Source of the DNA: Anaerolineae bacterium
GTDB lineage: Bacteria; Chloroflexota; Anaerolineae; UBA4142; SHND01
Length of the DNA: 64,000 bases
Assembly (NCBI GenBank): GCA_021463195.1
Contig: JAJTXZ010000012.1
Span: 1-64,000, forward strand
Reading direction: 5' to 3'
In this document: piece after piece, positions 48,454 to 55,833 of the stretch
How the letters are laid out: every line of letters begins with the position of its first letter
How positions within the stretch are numbered: position 1 is the first letter of the stretch
Made by a program: the position numbers and the translations under genes
The notes under the pieces: generated by a model
The model's database searches: none
Told to the model about the DNA's origin: nothing
Seen by the model: only the letters and a program-made list of their open reading frames with translations

Positions 48454-49632
48454 TCAAATCACGCCGCGTTCCTTTAACTCGCGCGCATCATACCCCAGCG
48501 CGCCGAAAATTTTCTCATTGTCCTCGCCGAGACGCGGAGGAAATTTGATTTGCATCTTTTGCGCGCGCAAATGTTCGGTGACGACGACGGGCGCGGGAAA
48601 GCGCAGGGTCGTATTCGTTTGCGCGTCGTGCGCGGTGAGCAGGTTGCGCTGCACCGCTGGTTCCGCAATCGTTTCGCGCATCGTGTTGACGCGCGAGACC
48701 GGAACGCCGAGCGCGTTGAAAAATTCGAGCCATTCGTTTGTCGCGCGCGTTTGCATGACTTGGGCAAGCGCGTGATTCAACTCTTTAAGGTCTGCCATGC
48801 GTCCCGCGTTGCGTTCATATTTTTCGAGCGCGAGTTGTTTAAATTCTTGCGTCGCGGCAATGTTCGCCCACTGCTTGTCGTTGCCGACGGCGATGTAAAT
48901 GAATCCGTCGCGCGTGGGATACACCGAAACAGGTCCGAAAAATTGATGCGTGTTGCCGCGCCGCGAAACGTTTTGGTTAAAATCATTGGCGAGCAAGAAC
49001 GGGCTGACCATCCACGACACCGCGCTCTGTAACATCGAAATATCAACGCGCGAACCTTTGCCCGTGCGTTCGCGCAGATACAACGCGCGCATCACTTGTC
49101 CATAGCCCTGTTCGCCTGCGCCCAAATCCACCAGCGGCAGACCAAACACCATCGGTGCGCCGTCCGGTTCGCCCGTAATGTCCATCCAGCCCGCGCGCGC
49201 TTGAATCACCGGGTCGTACGCGGGTTCATTGCTGTCGGGACCAAAACCGGTGATGCCCACCCAAATCAAATCAGGTTTCAACGCGCGCAGCGTTTCGTAA
49301 TCAATGCCCAGTTTCGCGTAATCTTTCGGACGCTGATTCGTGGCGAAAATATCCACTGGCAACTTTTGAATCAGCGCGTGCAAAATTTCGCGCCCCTCTT
49401 GACACGCGAGATTGAGCGTAAGCGCTTCTTTGCCCGCGTTATTGGGGAAAAAATAAATGTTCATCCCTTCTTCGCCCAACGCGTTCGCGCCAATCCAGCG
49501 ATTCGGGTCGCCGCGCGGCGGATTCTCGACGCGAATCACGCGCGCCCCTTCCTGCGCGAGATGCATCGTCAAGTACGGCAGCGTCGTCGCCTGTTCAAGC
49601 GAGAGGACGGTGAGATGGGAAAAGGAATCCAT
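48454..49632 (-). CDS. Class III (CaiB/BaiF-type) CoA-transferase with Gln at the catalytic position
   Basis: 392 residues from the ATG at 49632. Family features are AQEGARVIRVENPPRGDPNR, NLACQEGREILHALIQKLPV, PVIQARAGWMDITGEPDG, and RGNTHQFFGPVSVYPTRDGF. In most members the sequence VDVSMLDA supplies the aspartyl nucleophile; here it reads VDISMLQSAV, putting Q202 at that position. Either another residue serves, or the alignment shifts by one. By context it would move CoA onto 2-aminophenylsuccinate. It starts downstream of a palindromic element. Confidence 0.87.
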   Translation of the reverse strand: MDSFSHLTVLSLEQATTLPYLTMHLAQEGARVIRVENPPRGDPNRWIGANALGEEGMNIYFFPNNAGKEALTLNLACQEGREILHALIQKLPVDIFATNQRPKDYAKLGIDYETLRALKPDLIWVGITGFGPDSNEPAYDPVIQARAGWMDITGEPDGAPMVFGLPLVDLGAGEQGYGQVMRALYLRERTGKGSRVDISMLQSAVSWMVSPFLLANDFNQNVSRRGNTHQFFGPVSVYPTRDGFIYIAVGNDKQWANIAATQEFKQLALEKYERNAGRMADLKELNHALAQVMQTRATNEWLEFFNALGVPVSRVNTMRETIAEPAVQRNLLTAHDAQTNTTLRFPAPVVVTEHLRAQKMQIKFPPRLGEDNEKIFGALGYDARELKERGVI

Positions 49633-49642
49633 TTTGCGATTG

Positions 49643-49714
49643 GTAGGGGCGAAGCATTGACATTCGCGTTGGTGAATCAAGTCGCGTTCGCGCCTGTCAA
49701 TGCTTCGCCCTTAC
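49643..49714. repeat. Palindromic element, GGGGCGAAGCATT family
   Basis: A 20-base arm beginning GTAGGGGCGAAGCATTGACA (49643-49662) pairs with 49695-49714 with one G-T wobble. It separates the CoA-transferase and VOC genes. The same GGGGCGAAGCATT core is found inside the hydantoinase B gene (35225-35294), so this is a dispersed, probably mobile, palindromic family. Confidence 0.85.
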
Positions 49715-50146
49715 TCACGCGGGTTTTTTCTCGGCGAGATGAATGAGAACGCCAAACGCGTCTTTGGGATGCACGAACGCTTCGCGCCACAGTTTGCCTT
49801 CAAACGTGACGCCGGGCGCGTAGGTGTGGCGATACGCGATTTTGCCGCCGCGCTGTTCAAATTCCGCGATCGCCGCGTCGAGGTCGTCCACTTCAAAGGT
49901 GATGTGATGCACGCCGGGCCCGCCGCGCGCTTTGATAAATTTCGCCACTGGCGAATCGTCGCGCGTCGCCTCCAAAAGTTCCATCATGCTTTCGCCAACT
50001 CGAAACGGCTGATAGCGAATGCCCATGTCTTCGATATTTTCTTCGGGCGAGAATTCCGCGCCGAAACATTGTTCAAAATACGCGCGCGCCGCTTCCAGAT
50101 TTGGCACCGCGAGCGCGACGCGTTCGATGCGTTTTACAAAAGTCAT
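49715..50146 (-). CDS. VOC-fold epimerase-like protein (methylmalonyl-CoA epimerase family, altered ligands)
   Basis: 143 residues, two glyoxalase-type repeats. The block AKFIKARGGPGVHHITFEVD is typical of methylmalonyl-CoA epimerase. The first metal His of that family (IDHIGIAV) is R9 here (IERVALAV), and the last metal Glu (GVLIEL) is H136 (GVLIHL). H80/H81 and E56 are kept. So metal binding differs from the canonical enzyme. By context it may epimerise the acidic carbon of 2-aminobenzylmalonyl-CoA or its succinyl isomer, but a lyase or dioxygenase-like role cannot be excluded. Confidence 0.82.
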   Translation of the reverse strand: MTFVKRIERVALAVPNLEAARAYFEQCFGAEFSPEENIEDMGIRYQPFRVGESMMELLEATRDDSPVAKFIKARGGPGVHHITFEVDDLDAAIAEFEQRGGKIAYRHTYAPGVTFEGKLWREAFVHPKDAFGVLIHLAEKKPA

Positions 50147-50224
50147 TTTTTTTTGTCCACGCGCGACACAACACGCCGCGAAGCGAATTAAAAAATTCGC
50201 GTGCTTTGTGTTATGCGCGGCTTG

Positions 50225-51355
50225 TCAAGCGCTGTCCGTATTGCGCAATACATCTTTGAGCGCGCTCAGGAATTTTTCGTTTTCGGCGTGCGTGCCAATC
50301 GAAACGCGCAGCGCGTCAGGCAAGCCGAAACCGGTGGGGACGCGCACGATGACGCCGCGTCGGAGCAATGCTTCGTAAATGTATTTTGCCTCACGCGGCA
50401 AATCCACGAGCAAAACAAAATTCGCGGCGGTGGGAATGAACGTCAAATCCAAATCGGACAAACCCTCGTACAAAAAATGTTTTTCCGCCGCAATCAACGC
50501 GCGCACCTTTTCGATGTGCGCGCGGTCATCAAGCGCCGCAATCGCCGCATATAAAACGGGATCGCCAGTGTTAAAGGTGAGCTGCGCGTGACGTAAATAT
50601 TCAATCATCGCGCGCGTGCCGAGCGCGTAACCGAGTCGCAAATTCGCCATGCCGTGCACTTTGGAAAAACCGCGCAAAAGCAAAACTTGATCGCGGCCCT
50701 GTTGGATATATTCCGCCGCGTTGGAATAGCGCGGATCTTCGACGATTTCATAATACGATTCGTCAAAGACGACGATGACATGCGGCGGCACGCGCGCCAT
50801 AAATTCTTCCACATGATCGCGCGAAATCAACGTGCCGGTCGGATTGTTCGGATTGCAGAAAATCACGAGCCGCGTATCGGACGTAATCGCGTCAAGCATC
50901 GCGGGCAAATCGTGATGATAATGTTTGTGCGGCACGGCGATGGTTTTGCCGCCGTACTGGGCGCTCAAAATGCGATACAGCGGAAAGGTCGCCGAACAAA
51001 TCACCATCTCGCCGCCGTCAAAGATAAACGCTTCCGTAATCATGCGCAGCACATCGCTGATGCCGTTGCCCGTCAAAAAATTATCTTGGGTAAATGTCGC
51101 GTTGTGCTGCGCGTTGTGCAGCGCCGCGAGCTTGCGCCGCAAAGCGCGGTCGCCCAGCGCGGGATAATGATGCGCTTCCGCCAACGCTTGCTCAAACGCC
51201 GCGCGCGCGATGGACGACAAGCCAAGCGGATTCTCATTCGACGCGAGTTTCACCACTTCGGTCAAGCCATATTCCTCTTGCACCTCTTCAATCGGCTTGC
51301 CCGCGACGTAGAGGGGGACGTTGAGAAGATTGGGGTTGAGACGGATGTTTTGCAT
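50225..51355 (-). CDS. PLP-dependent aminotransferase, HisC/aromatic type
   Basis: 376 residues from the ATG at 51355. Fold-type I motifs are KLASNENPLG, VIFCNPNNPTG (168-174), FDESYYEI and LLLRGFSKVHGMANLRLGYA, with K232 as the PLP lysine. It is nearest to histidinol-phosphate aminotransferase in pattern, a group that also includes aromatic amino acid aminotransferases. No other histidine genes are here; it lies between the VOC and molybdenum-hydroxylase genes. A tryptophan-to-indolepyruvate role fits the indolepyruvate oxidoreductase downstream in the pathway. Confidence 0.87.
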   Translation of the reverse strand: MQNIRLNPNLLNVPLYVAGKPIEEVQEEYGLTEVVKLASNENPLGLSSIARAAFEQALAEAHHYPALGDRALRRKLAALHNAQHNATFTQDNFLTGNGISDVLRMITEAFIFDGGEMVICSATFPLYRILSAQYGGKTIAVPHKHYHHDLPAMLDAITSDTRLVIFCNPNNPTGTLISRDHVEEFMARVPPHVIVVFDESYYEIVEDPRYSNAAEYIQQGRDQVLLLRGFSKVHGMANLRLGYALGTRAMIEYLRHAQLTFNTGDPVLYAAIAALDDRAHIEKVRALIAAEKHFLYEGLSDLDLTFIPTAANFVLLVDLPREAKYIYEALLRRGVIVRVPTGFGLPDALRVSIGTHAENEKFLSALKDVLRNTDSA

Positions 51356-51375
51356 CAGCGTTAGTGAGAGAGACG

Positions 51376-51480
51376 GGAGACTAGAGATTGGAACTTGGAG
51401 ATTGGGTGATTGATTATTGATTACAAATTCCAAATTCCAAATTCTCGGTTCTCTAGTCTCTAGTCTCCATTCTCCATTCT
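51376..51480. repeat. Continuous 105-base heptamer tract (15 units, mixed families)
   Basis: From GGAGACT at 51376 to CCATTCT at 51480 every unit keeps 7-base phase while its sequence drifts: GGAGATT types, then TGATTAT/TGATTAC, then three AAATTCC-like units, then CTAGTCT and CCATTCT pairs. It fills the space between the aminotransferase and molybdenum subunit genes and encodes the last residues of the latter (KEKERMENGD). Confidence 0.88.
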
Positions 51481-53820
51481 CTCTTTTTCCTTTAACGCGC
51501 GCAGAACTCTTTCCCCCGTCATCGGCAGTTGATTCATACGAATACCCACCGCGTTGTACAGCGCGTTCGCAATCGCGGCGGCGGTCGGATTACCGCCCAT
51601 TTCGCCAACGCCTTTGGCGCCGAAGGGTCCTTCCGGGTCCGCCGTTTCTATAATCACGCTTTCAATCGGCGGCATATCGAGCGCGGTGGGCATCCGATAA
51701 TCCAACAGCGACGGGTTCAAGATGCGTCCTTCGCGCACTTGCAATTCTTCGCTCAACGCATAACCGACGCCCATTTGCGCGCCGCCTTCAATTTGCCCCT
51801 CGACATACATCGGATTAATCGCGCGCCCCACATCATGCGCGGCGACAATTTTCAAAACGCGCACTTGGCCCGTTTCCGTATCCACTTCGATTTCAACCGC
51901 TTGCGCGCCAAAGCCATACGCGGCAGAAATATTTCCCTTGTACGTGTCTTTATCCACAAGTTTTGTGGGCGGGTCGTACCAGCCCGTGCCGCTCACGACG
52001 TTGCCATCTTCGCGATAGTGCATCGCGCGCACCACTTTGTCATACGCGATGCCCTTGCCTGCCGCGTCGCCTTGCACGCGCACCATGCCATCGCGCATTT
52101 CCAAATGATTAGGCGAAACATTCAACATCTGCGCGGCATGATCAAGAATTTTTTCGCGCACCTGATTCGCCGCAATCCATGCCGCATTGCCCGCGATAAA
52201 GGTCGTGCGACTCGCGTGCGTGCCAACGTCCCACGGTTTCACCGACGTATCGGAATTGATGACGGTCACATCGTCCACGCGCACACCCAATACTTCTGCC
52301 ACAATTTGCGCGAGCGCGGTTTCCGAACCTTGACCGATTTCCGTCGAACCCGAAATAAGCGTCACGCGCCCGAAATCATCCACTTTGACGGTCGCGCCGC
52401 AGCCGTCACTGCGATAAATGCGCGCGCCGCCGCCGACGTTGAGCGTGCAGGCGATGCCGATGCCGCGACGAATTGGAGATTGGGGATTGGAGACTGGAGA
52501 TTGATTACTGCTGACTGATGACTGATTACTGACTACTGATAACTGATTACTGCTTACCGATGACCGTCGTTCCCATCCAATTCTCTCCGCCACTTCGGTG
52601 ATACATTCGCGCAAACCGCAACTTGTAATTTTCAAACCTTGCGGCGTTTCTGAATTCGGAATATTCGCGTTTTTCAAACGAAATTCGACAGGGTCCATGC
52701 CGAGTTTTTCCGCAAGCATGTCCATTTGCGTTTCGACAAAAAAGGTGGATTGCGGATTGCCATAACCGCGCATCGCGCCCGTCGGCGGATTGTTCGAATA
52801 CACGACGTCCGCCACAAATTTCGCGTGCGGCACCCGATACAAACTCGCGGTCGTCTCCATCATCACTAGCGGCGTCACCGCGCCCCACGAAATGTACGCG
52901 CCCGCGTCAAGCAAAACGCTCGCGTCGCGCGCCCACAACGTGCCATCGCGTTTCACGCCGGTGCGCATTTTCACGTGCGCGGGTTGACGCGTTGCGGTGG
53001 CGAAAAATTCTTCGTCGCGCGTAAACGCGAGGCGCACGGGCTTGCCGCTGTGTTTTGCCAAGAGCGCGCAAATCGGCTCGAACGGATAAACATCCAAGCC
53101 GCGTCCGAACGCGCCGCCGATGGTCGGTTGGATGATCCGAATATCGCGCCCGGGCATCCCCAGCGCTTCGGATAAATCGCGCTGCAAGAGAAAAGGAATT
53201 TGCGTCGTGCTCCACATCGTCAAACGATTTTGCAAATCAAACACGGCGAGCGCAAAAGAGGTCTCCATCGCCGCGTGCGTGACATAGGGCAAAAAATATT
53301 CTTCTTCCACAATTTCGTCCGCGTCGTCAAACGCGCGTTCCGCGTCGCCATGCGCATAATTGTAGCGTAAGAATAAATTGTTGGCGCGTTCCTCATGCAC
53401 CAACGGCGCGCCCGCCGCGAGCGCGGCTTCCGCCGAATACAACGGCGGCAATTCCGCGTATTCGACGCGAATCAATGCCAACGCTTCGTTCGCCGCGTCA
53501 TCGTCCATCGCCGCGACGGCAGCCACTTCATCGCGGCGACTGCGCACCTTGTCCGCTTTGAGCGGCGTGTTATCCGCGCCATAGCCGAATTTATGCACGG
53601 GATTATGTTCGCCCGTGATAACGGCTTTGACGCCGCGCACCTTTTCCGCGCGTGAAATGTCAATATTGAGAATGCGCGCGTGCGGCACATTGGCGTACAA
53701 AATTTTGCCGACGAGCATGCCGGGCAAATTAAGGTCATGGCCATATTGCGCGCGCCCTGTCGCTTTATCCAACGCATCGAGTTTGGGCACGCGTTTGCCG
53801 ATTACAGAATAATTATTCAC
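51460..53820 (-). CDS. Molybdopterin-binding large subunit of a xanthine-dehydrogenase-family hydroxylase
   Basis: About 786 residues. The start is taken as the GTG at 53820, overlapping the iron-sulfur subunit stop. Family motifs are VIGKRVPKLDALDKATGRAQ, TIGGAFGRGLDVYPFEPICA (Moco binding), GAMRGYGNPQSTFFVE, and GAKGVGEMGGNPTAAAIANA with the catalytic Glu. It hydroxylates N-heterocycles or aldehydes using water and Mo=S. By context it oxidises C2 of the indole ring of indoleacetate or its CoA ester. Residues about 419-449 (SVSSNQLSVVSNQSSVSSNQ) are a repeat-encoded insert. Confidence 0.9.
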   Translation of the reverse strand: MNNYSVIGKRVPKLDALDKATGRAQYGHDLNLPGMLVGKILYANVPHARILNIDISRAEKVRGVKAVITGEHNPVHKFGYGADNTPLKADKVRSRRDEVAAVAAMDDDAANEALALIRVEYAELPPLYSAEAALAAGAPLVHEERANNLFLRYNYAHGDAERAFDDADEIVEEEYFLPYVTHAAMETSFALAVFDLQNRLTMWSTTQIPFLLQRDLSEALGMPGRDIRIIQPTIGGAFGRGLDVYPFEPICALLAKHSGKPVRLAFTRDEEFFATATRQPAHVKMRTGVKRDGTLWARDASVLLDAGAYISWGAVTPLVMMETTASLYRVPHAKFVADVVYSNNPPTGAMRGYGNPQSTFFVETQMDMLAEKLGMDPVEFRLKNANIPNSETPQGLKITSCGLRECITEVAERIGWERRSSVSSNQLSVVSNQSSVSSNQSPVSNPQSPIRRGIGIACTLNVGGGARIYRSDGCGATVKVDDFGRVTLISGSTEIGQGSETALAQIVAEVLGVRVDDVTVINSDTSVKPWDVGTHASRTTFIAGNAAWIAANQVREKILDHAAQMLNVSPNHLEMRDGMVRVQGDAAGKGIAYDKVVRAMHYREDGNVVSGTGWYDPPTKLVDKDTYKGNISAAYGFGAQAVEIEVDTETGQVRVLKIVAAHDVGRAINPMYVEGQIEGGAQMGVGYALSEELQVREGRILNPSLLDYRMPTALDMPPIESVIIETADPEGPFGAKGVGEMGGNPTAAAIANALYNAVGIRMNQLPMTGERVLRALKEKERMENGD
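52475..52565. repeat. Heptamer tract of 13 units inside the molybdenum-subunit gene
   Basis: Units run in unbroken phase: four GGAGATT-like units (52475-52502), then nine GATTACT/GATGACT-like units (52503-52565). Two sequence families join without loss of the 7-base register. The tract is translated in frame as a Ser/Asn/Gln-rich stretch of about 30 residues that other family members lack. Confidence 0.9.
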
Positions 53821-54277
53821 GTCCCACCGCCACGATCGCATCCACAATTTTTTGATATCCGGTGCAGCGGCATAGATTGCCCGCAATCGCTTCGCGCGCT
53901 TCAAGTTCGTTCGGATGCGGATTTTCATTGAGCAGCGCGACCGACGAAATCACAATCCCCGGCGTGCAGTAACCGCATTGAGTGCCGCCGTGCGTAACGA
54001 TCGCTTTTTGAACCGCGTGCGGCTCGCCGTTTTGCACCAATCCTTCGACCGTGACAACTTGGCGCCCGTCCGCGTCCGCCGCAAGCACGAGACACGACGG
54101 CACGGGTTCATTGTCAAGCAGCACCGTGCACGCGCCGCAATCGCCGCTGCCGCAACCCTCGTGCGTGCCATGCAATTCCAAATCTTCGCGCAAAATTTCC
54201 ATTAACGTGCGGCGCGGTTCAATGTTTAATTCGTGAACGTCGCCATTGACTGTCAATGAAATATAAAGTTGCTGCAC
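53813..54277 (-). CDS. [2Fe-2S] subunit of the molybdenum hydroxylase
   Basis: 154 residues. The N-terminal plant-ferredoxin cluster is GCGSGDCGACTVLLDNEPVPSC-like (CxxxxCxxC...C) and the C-terminal helical cluster is CGYCTPG plus CRCTGYQKI. The size and order match CoxS/XdhC-type small subunits that pass electrons from Mo to FAD. It sits between the FAD and Mo subunit genes, with an 8-base overlap with the latter. The ATG at 54277 is followed by MQQLYISLTVNGDVHEL. Confidence 0.93.
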   Translation of the reverse strand: MQQLYISLTVNGDVHELNIEPRRTLMEILREDLELHGTHEGCGSGDCGACTVLLDNEPVPSCLVLAADADGRQVVTVEGLVQNGEPHAVQKAIVTHGGTQCGYCTPGIVISSVALLNENPHPNELEAREAIAGNLCRCTGYQKIVDAIVAVGRE

Positions 54278-54280
54278 GAT

Positions 54281-55165
54281 TCAATCTCCAATCTCCAGTC
54301 TCAAGTCTCTAATCTCCATCAATTGTCGCCGCGTCAGCGCCTCAACCATTTCGCGGCGATACCATGCGCTGGAACGCACATCATCAATCGGTCGCGCCTC
54401 TTCCGCCGCGACGCGCGCCGCGTGCGCGATGTTTTCTTTATTTAGAATATTGCCGCGTAAAATTTCTTCGGCGCGTTTCGCGCGCAAGGGCGTCGGAGCC
54501 ACCGCGCCGAGAACGATTCGCGCATCCGCGCAGTTTCGATTTCCAAATTCCGCTTTCTGAAATTCCACCGCGACGCTGACGCCCACCATCGCAATATCCA
54601 TCGCCGCGCGATGTTCCAATTTTTTGTACGACGCGCGCGCCGCGCGCGAGTTATACGGCACAATGAGTTCGCGCAAAATTTCATCGGACTGTAAAACCGA
54701 TTTGCCGGGGCCGACAAAAAATTCGTCCAGCGACACGACGCGTTCACCCGCGGCGCCGACAATGACCGCGCGCGCGTTCAACGCCATCAGCGGCGGCGAC
54801 ATATCGGCGGACGGCGACGCGTTGCACAAATTCCCGCCGACGGTCGCGAGCGTACGCACTTGGACGCCTGCCATATTGCGCGCGGTTGCAGCGAGTACGG
54901 GAAAATATTCGCGGATGATGGGCGAGCGAATCAGTTGATTCAGCGTTACGCGCGCGCCGAGTTTCAATTCGCCGTTCAACGCGATTTCGTTCAAACCCGC
55001 GATGCGATTCAGGCTGACGACGGCGCGCGGTGTCCACTGTCCGCGTTTCATCCGAATCAACAAATCGGTCCCGCCCGCGAGCGCGCGTCCGTTGCCGTTG
55101 TGGTCGGCGAGAATGCGCGACGCTTCGGCGAGAGTGCGCGGTGAGAAAAAAGTAAATGGTTTCAT
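54281..55165 (-). CDS. FAD-binding subunit of the molybdenum hydroxylase
   Basis: 294 residues of the CoxM/XdhB family: FTFFSPRTLAEASRILADH, ALAGGTDLLIRMKRG (FAD phosphate loop), ATVGGNLCNASPSADMSPPL and the C-terminal CO_deh_flav domain. It is the first of the three hydroxylase genes. The last eleven residues (EIRDLRLEIGD) are encoded by a 7-base repeat tract (54283-54317), so the natural C-terminus has been extended by repeat DNA. Electrons leave the enzyme through this subunit. Confidence 0.93.
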   Translation of the reverse strand: MKPFTFFSPRTLAEASRILADHNGNGRALAGGTDLLIRMKRGQWTPRAVVSLNRIAGLNEIALNGELKLGARVTLNQLIRSPIIREYFPVLAATARNMAGVQVRTLATVGGNLCNASPSADMSPPLMALNARAVIVGAAGERVVSLDEFFVGPGKSVLQSDEILRELIVPYNSRAARASYKKLEHRAAMDIAMVGVSVAVEFQKAEFGNRNCADARIVLGAVAPTPLRAKRAEEILRGNILNKENIAHAARVAAEEARPIDDVRSSAWYRREMVEALTRRQLMEIRDLRLEIGD

Positions 55166-55170
55166 GTAGC

Positions 55171-55254
55171 GGAGATTGGAGCCTAGAGACTGGAGATTTT
55201 TTTCTAATCTCTAGTCTCTAATCTCTAATCGCTGACCTCCAACCGCCAGTCTCT
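55171..55254. repeat. Inverted 7-base repeat tract at the end of the oxidoreductase beta gene
   Basis: Four GGAGATT-type units (55171-55198) face complementary units from 55206 to 55254 (AATCTCT, AGTCTCT and degenerates). The tract fills the gap before the FAD subunit gene and encodes the C-terminal residues of the beta subunit (DWRLEVSD), whose stop is at 55225. Confidence 0.82.
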
Positions 55255-55794
55255 CGTTCTTCCTGTTTCAAACGCTTGATCATTCAAGGCGGCGTAACGC
55301 GGATGCGCGACGCGATGAATCGCGGCGCGCACGCTTTCGGCGTTGAATGGAAAATTGGCGCAGGTTACCGCAAAACCGAGCAGCGCCACATTCGCCGCCG
55401 ACGCGCGTTCCAGCTTGCGCGCGATGCCGTCCGCGTCGCACGCGTGTACGCTAATGTTCCACGCGTCGAGTTGGGATTGTACGCGCGCGTCGGGAAATGT
55501 TTCGGGCGCGGCATTGACGACAAGCGCGCCGCCGCGTTTCAAAAAAGGGAGCGCGCGGTACGCTTCCACCGTATCGAACGCAATCACAAAATCGGCTGTG
55601 CCGTGTCGAATCATCGGCGCAGAGGTGTCGCCAATTTTCAAATGCGAAACGACCGCGCCGCCGCGTTGGCTCATGCCGTGCGTTTCCGCGCCCGTCACGT
55701 TAAATCCTTGCGCCAGCGCGCATTCCGCCAAAACATTGTGCGCGAATAAAACACCTTGCCCACCAATGCCAGCCAGCAAAATTTTCGCATCCAT
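55225..55794 (-). CDS. iorB: Indolepyruvate ferredoxin oxidoreductase, beta subunit
   Basis: 189 residues from the ATG at 55794. It is a pyruvate/ketoisovalerate oxidoreductase gamma-type domain: KILLAGIGGQGVLFAHNVLA, HGMSQRGGAVVSHLKIG and RALPFLKRGGALVVNA. IorB pairs with IorA to convert arylpyruvates to aryl-acetyl-CoA plus CO2 with ferredoxin as acceptor. It follows the alpha gene by 39 bases. The C-terminal tail is repeat-encoded. Confidence 0.92.
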   Translation of the reverse strand: MDAKILLAGIGGQGVLFAHNVLAECALAQGFNVTGAETHGMSQRGGAVVSHLKIGDTSAPMIRHGTADFVIAFDTVEAYRALPFLKRGGALVVNAAPETFPDARVQSQLDAWNISVHACDADGIARKLERASAANVALLGFAVTCANFPFNAESVRAAIHRVAHPRYAALNDQAFETGRTRDWRLEVSD

Positions 55795-55833
55795 TTTAAT
55801 TTCCGAATCACATATCGCCAAATCCGAATTCGC

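Noticed and set aside
43186-50146. Benzylsuccinate (anaerobic toluene) degradation
   Set aside because: The CoA-transferase, acyl-CoA dehydrogenase and thiolase would fit, but there is no benzylsuccinate synthase glycyl-radical gene, and the B12 mutase, Mo hydroxylase and HyuAB are not needed for toluene.
50225-51355. Histidinol-phosphate aminotransferase of histidine synthesis
   Set aside because: The pattern is HisC-like, but no other his gene is present, while the neighbours belong to aromatic acid breakdown. It is called an aromatic-type aminotransferase, with HisC function not excluded.
51376-51480. Tandem repeats suggestive of a CRISPR-like array
   Set aside because: The units are 7 bases with no spacers of 30-40 bases, no conserved direct repeat and no cas genes nearby.
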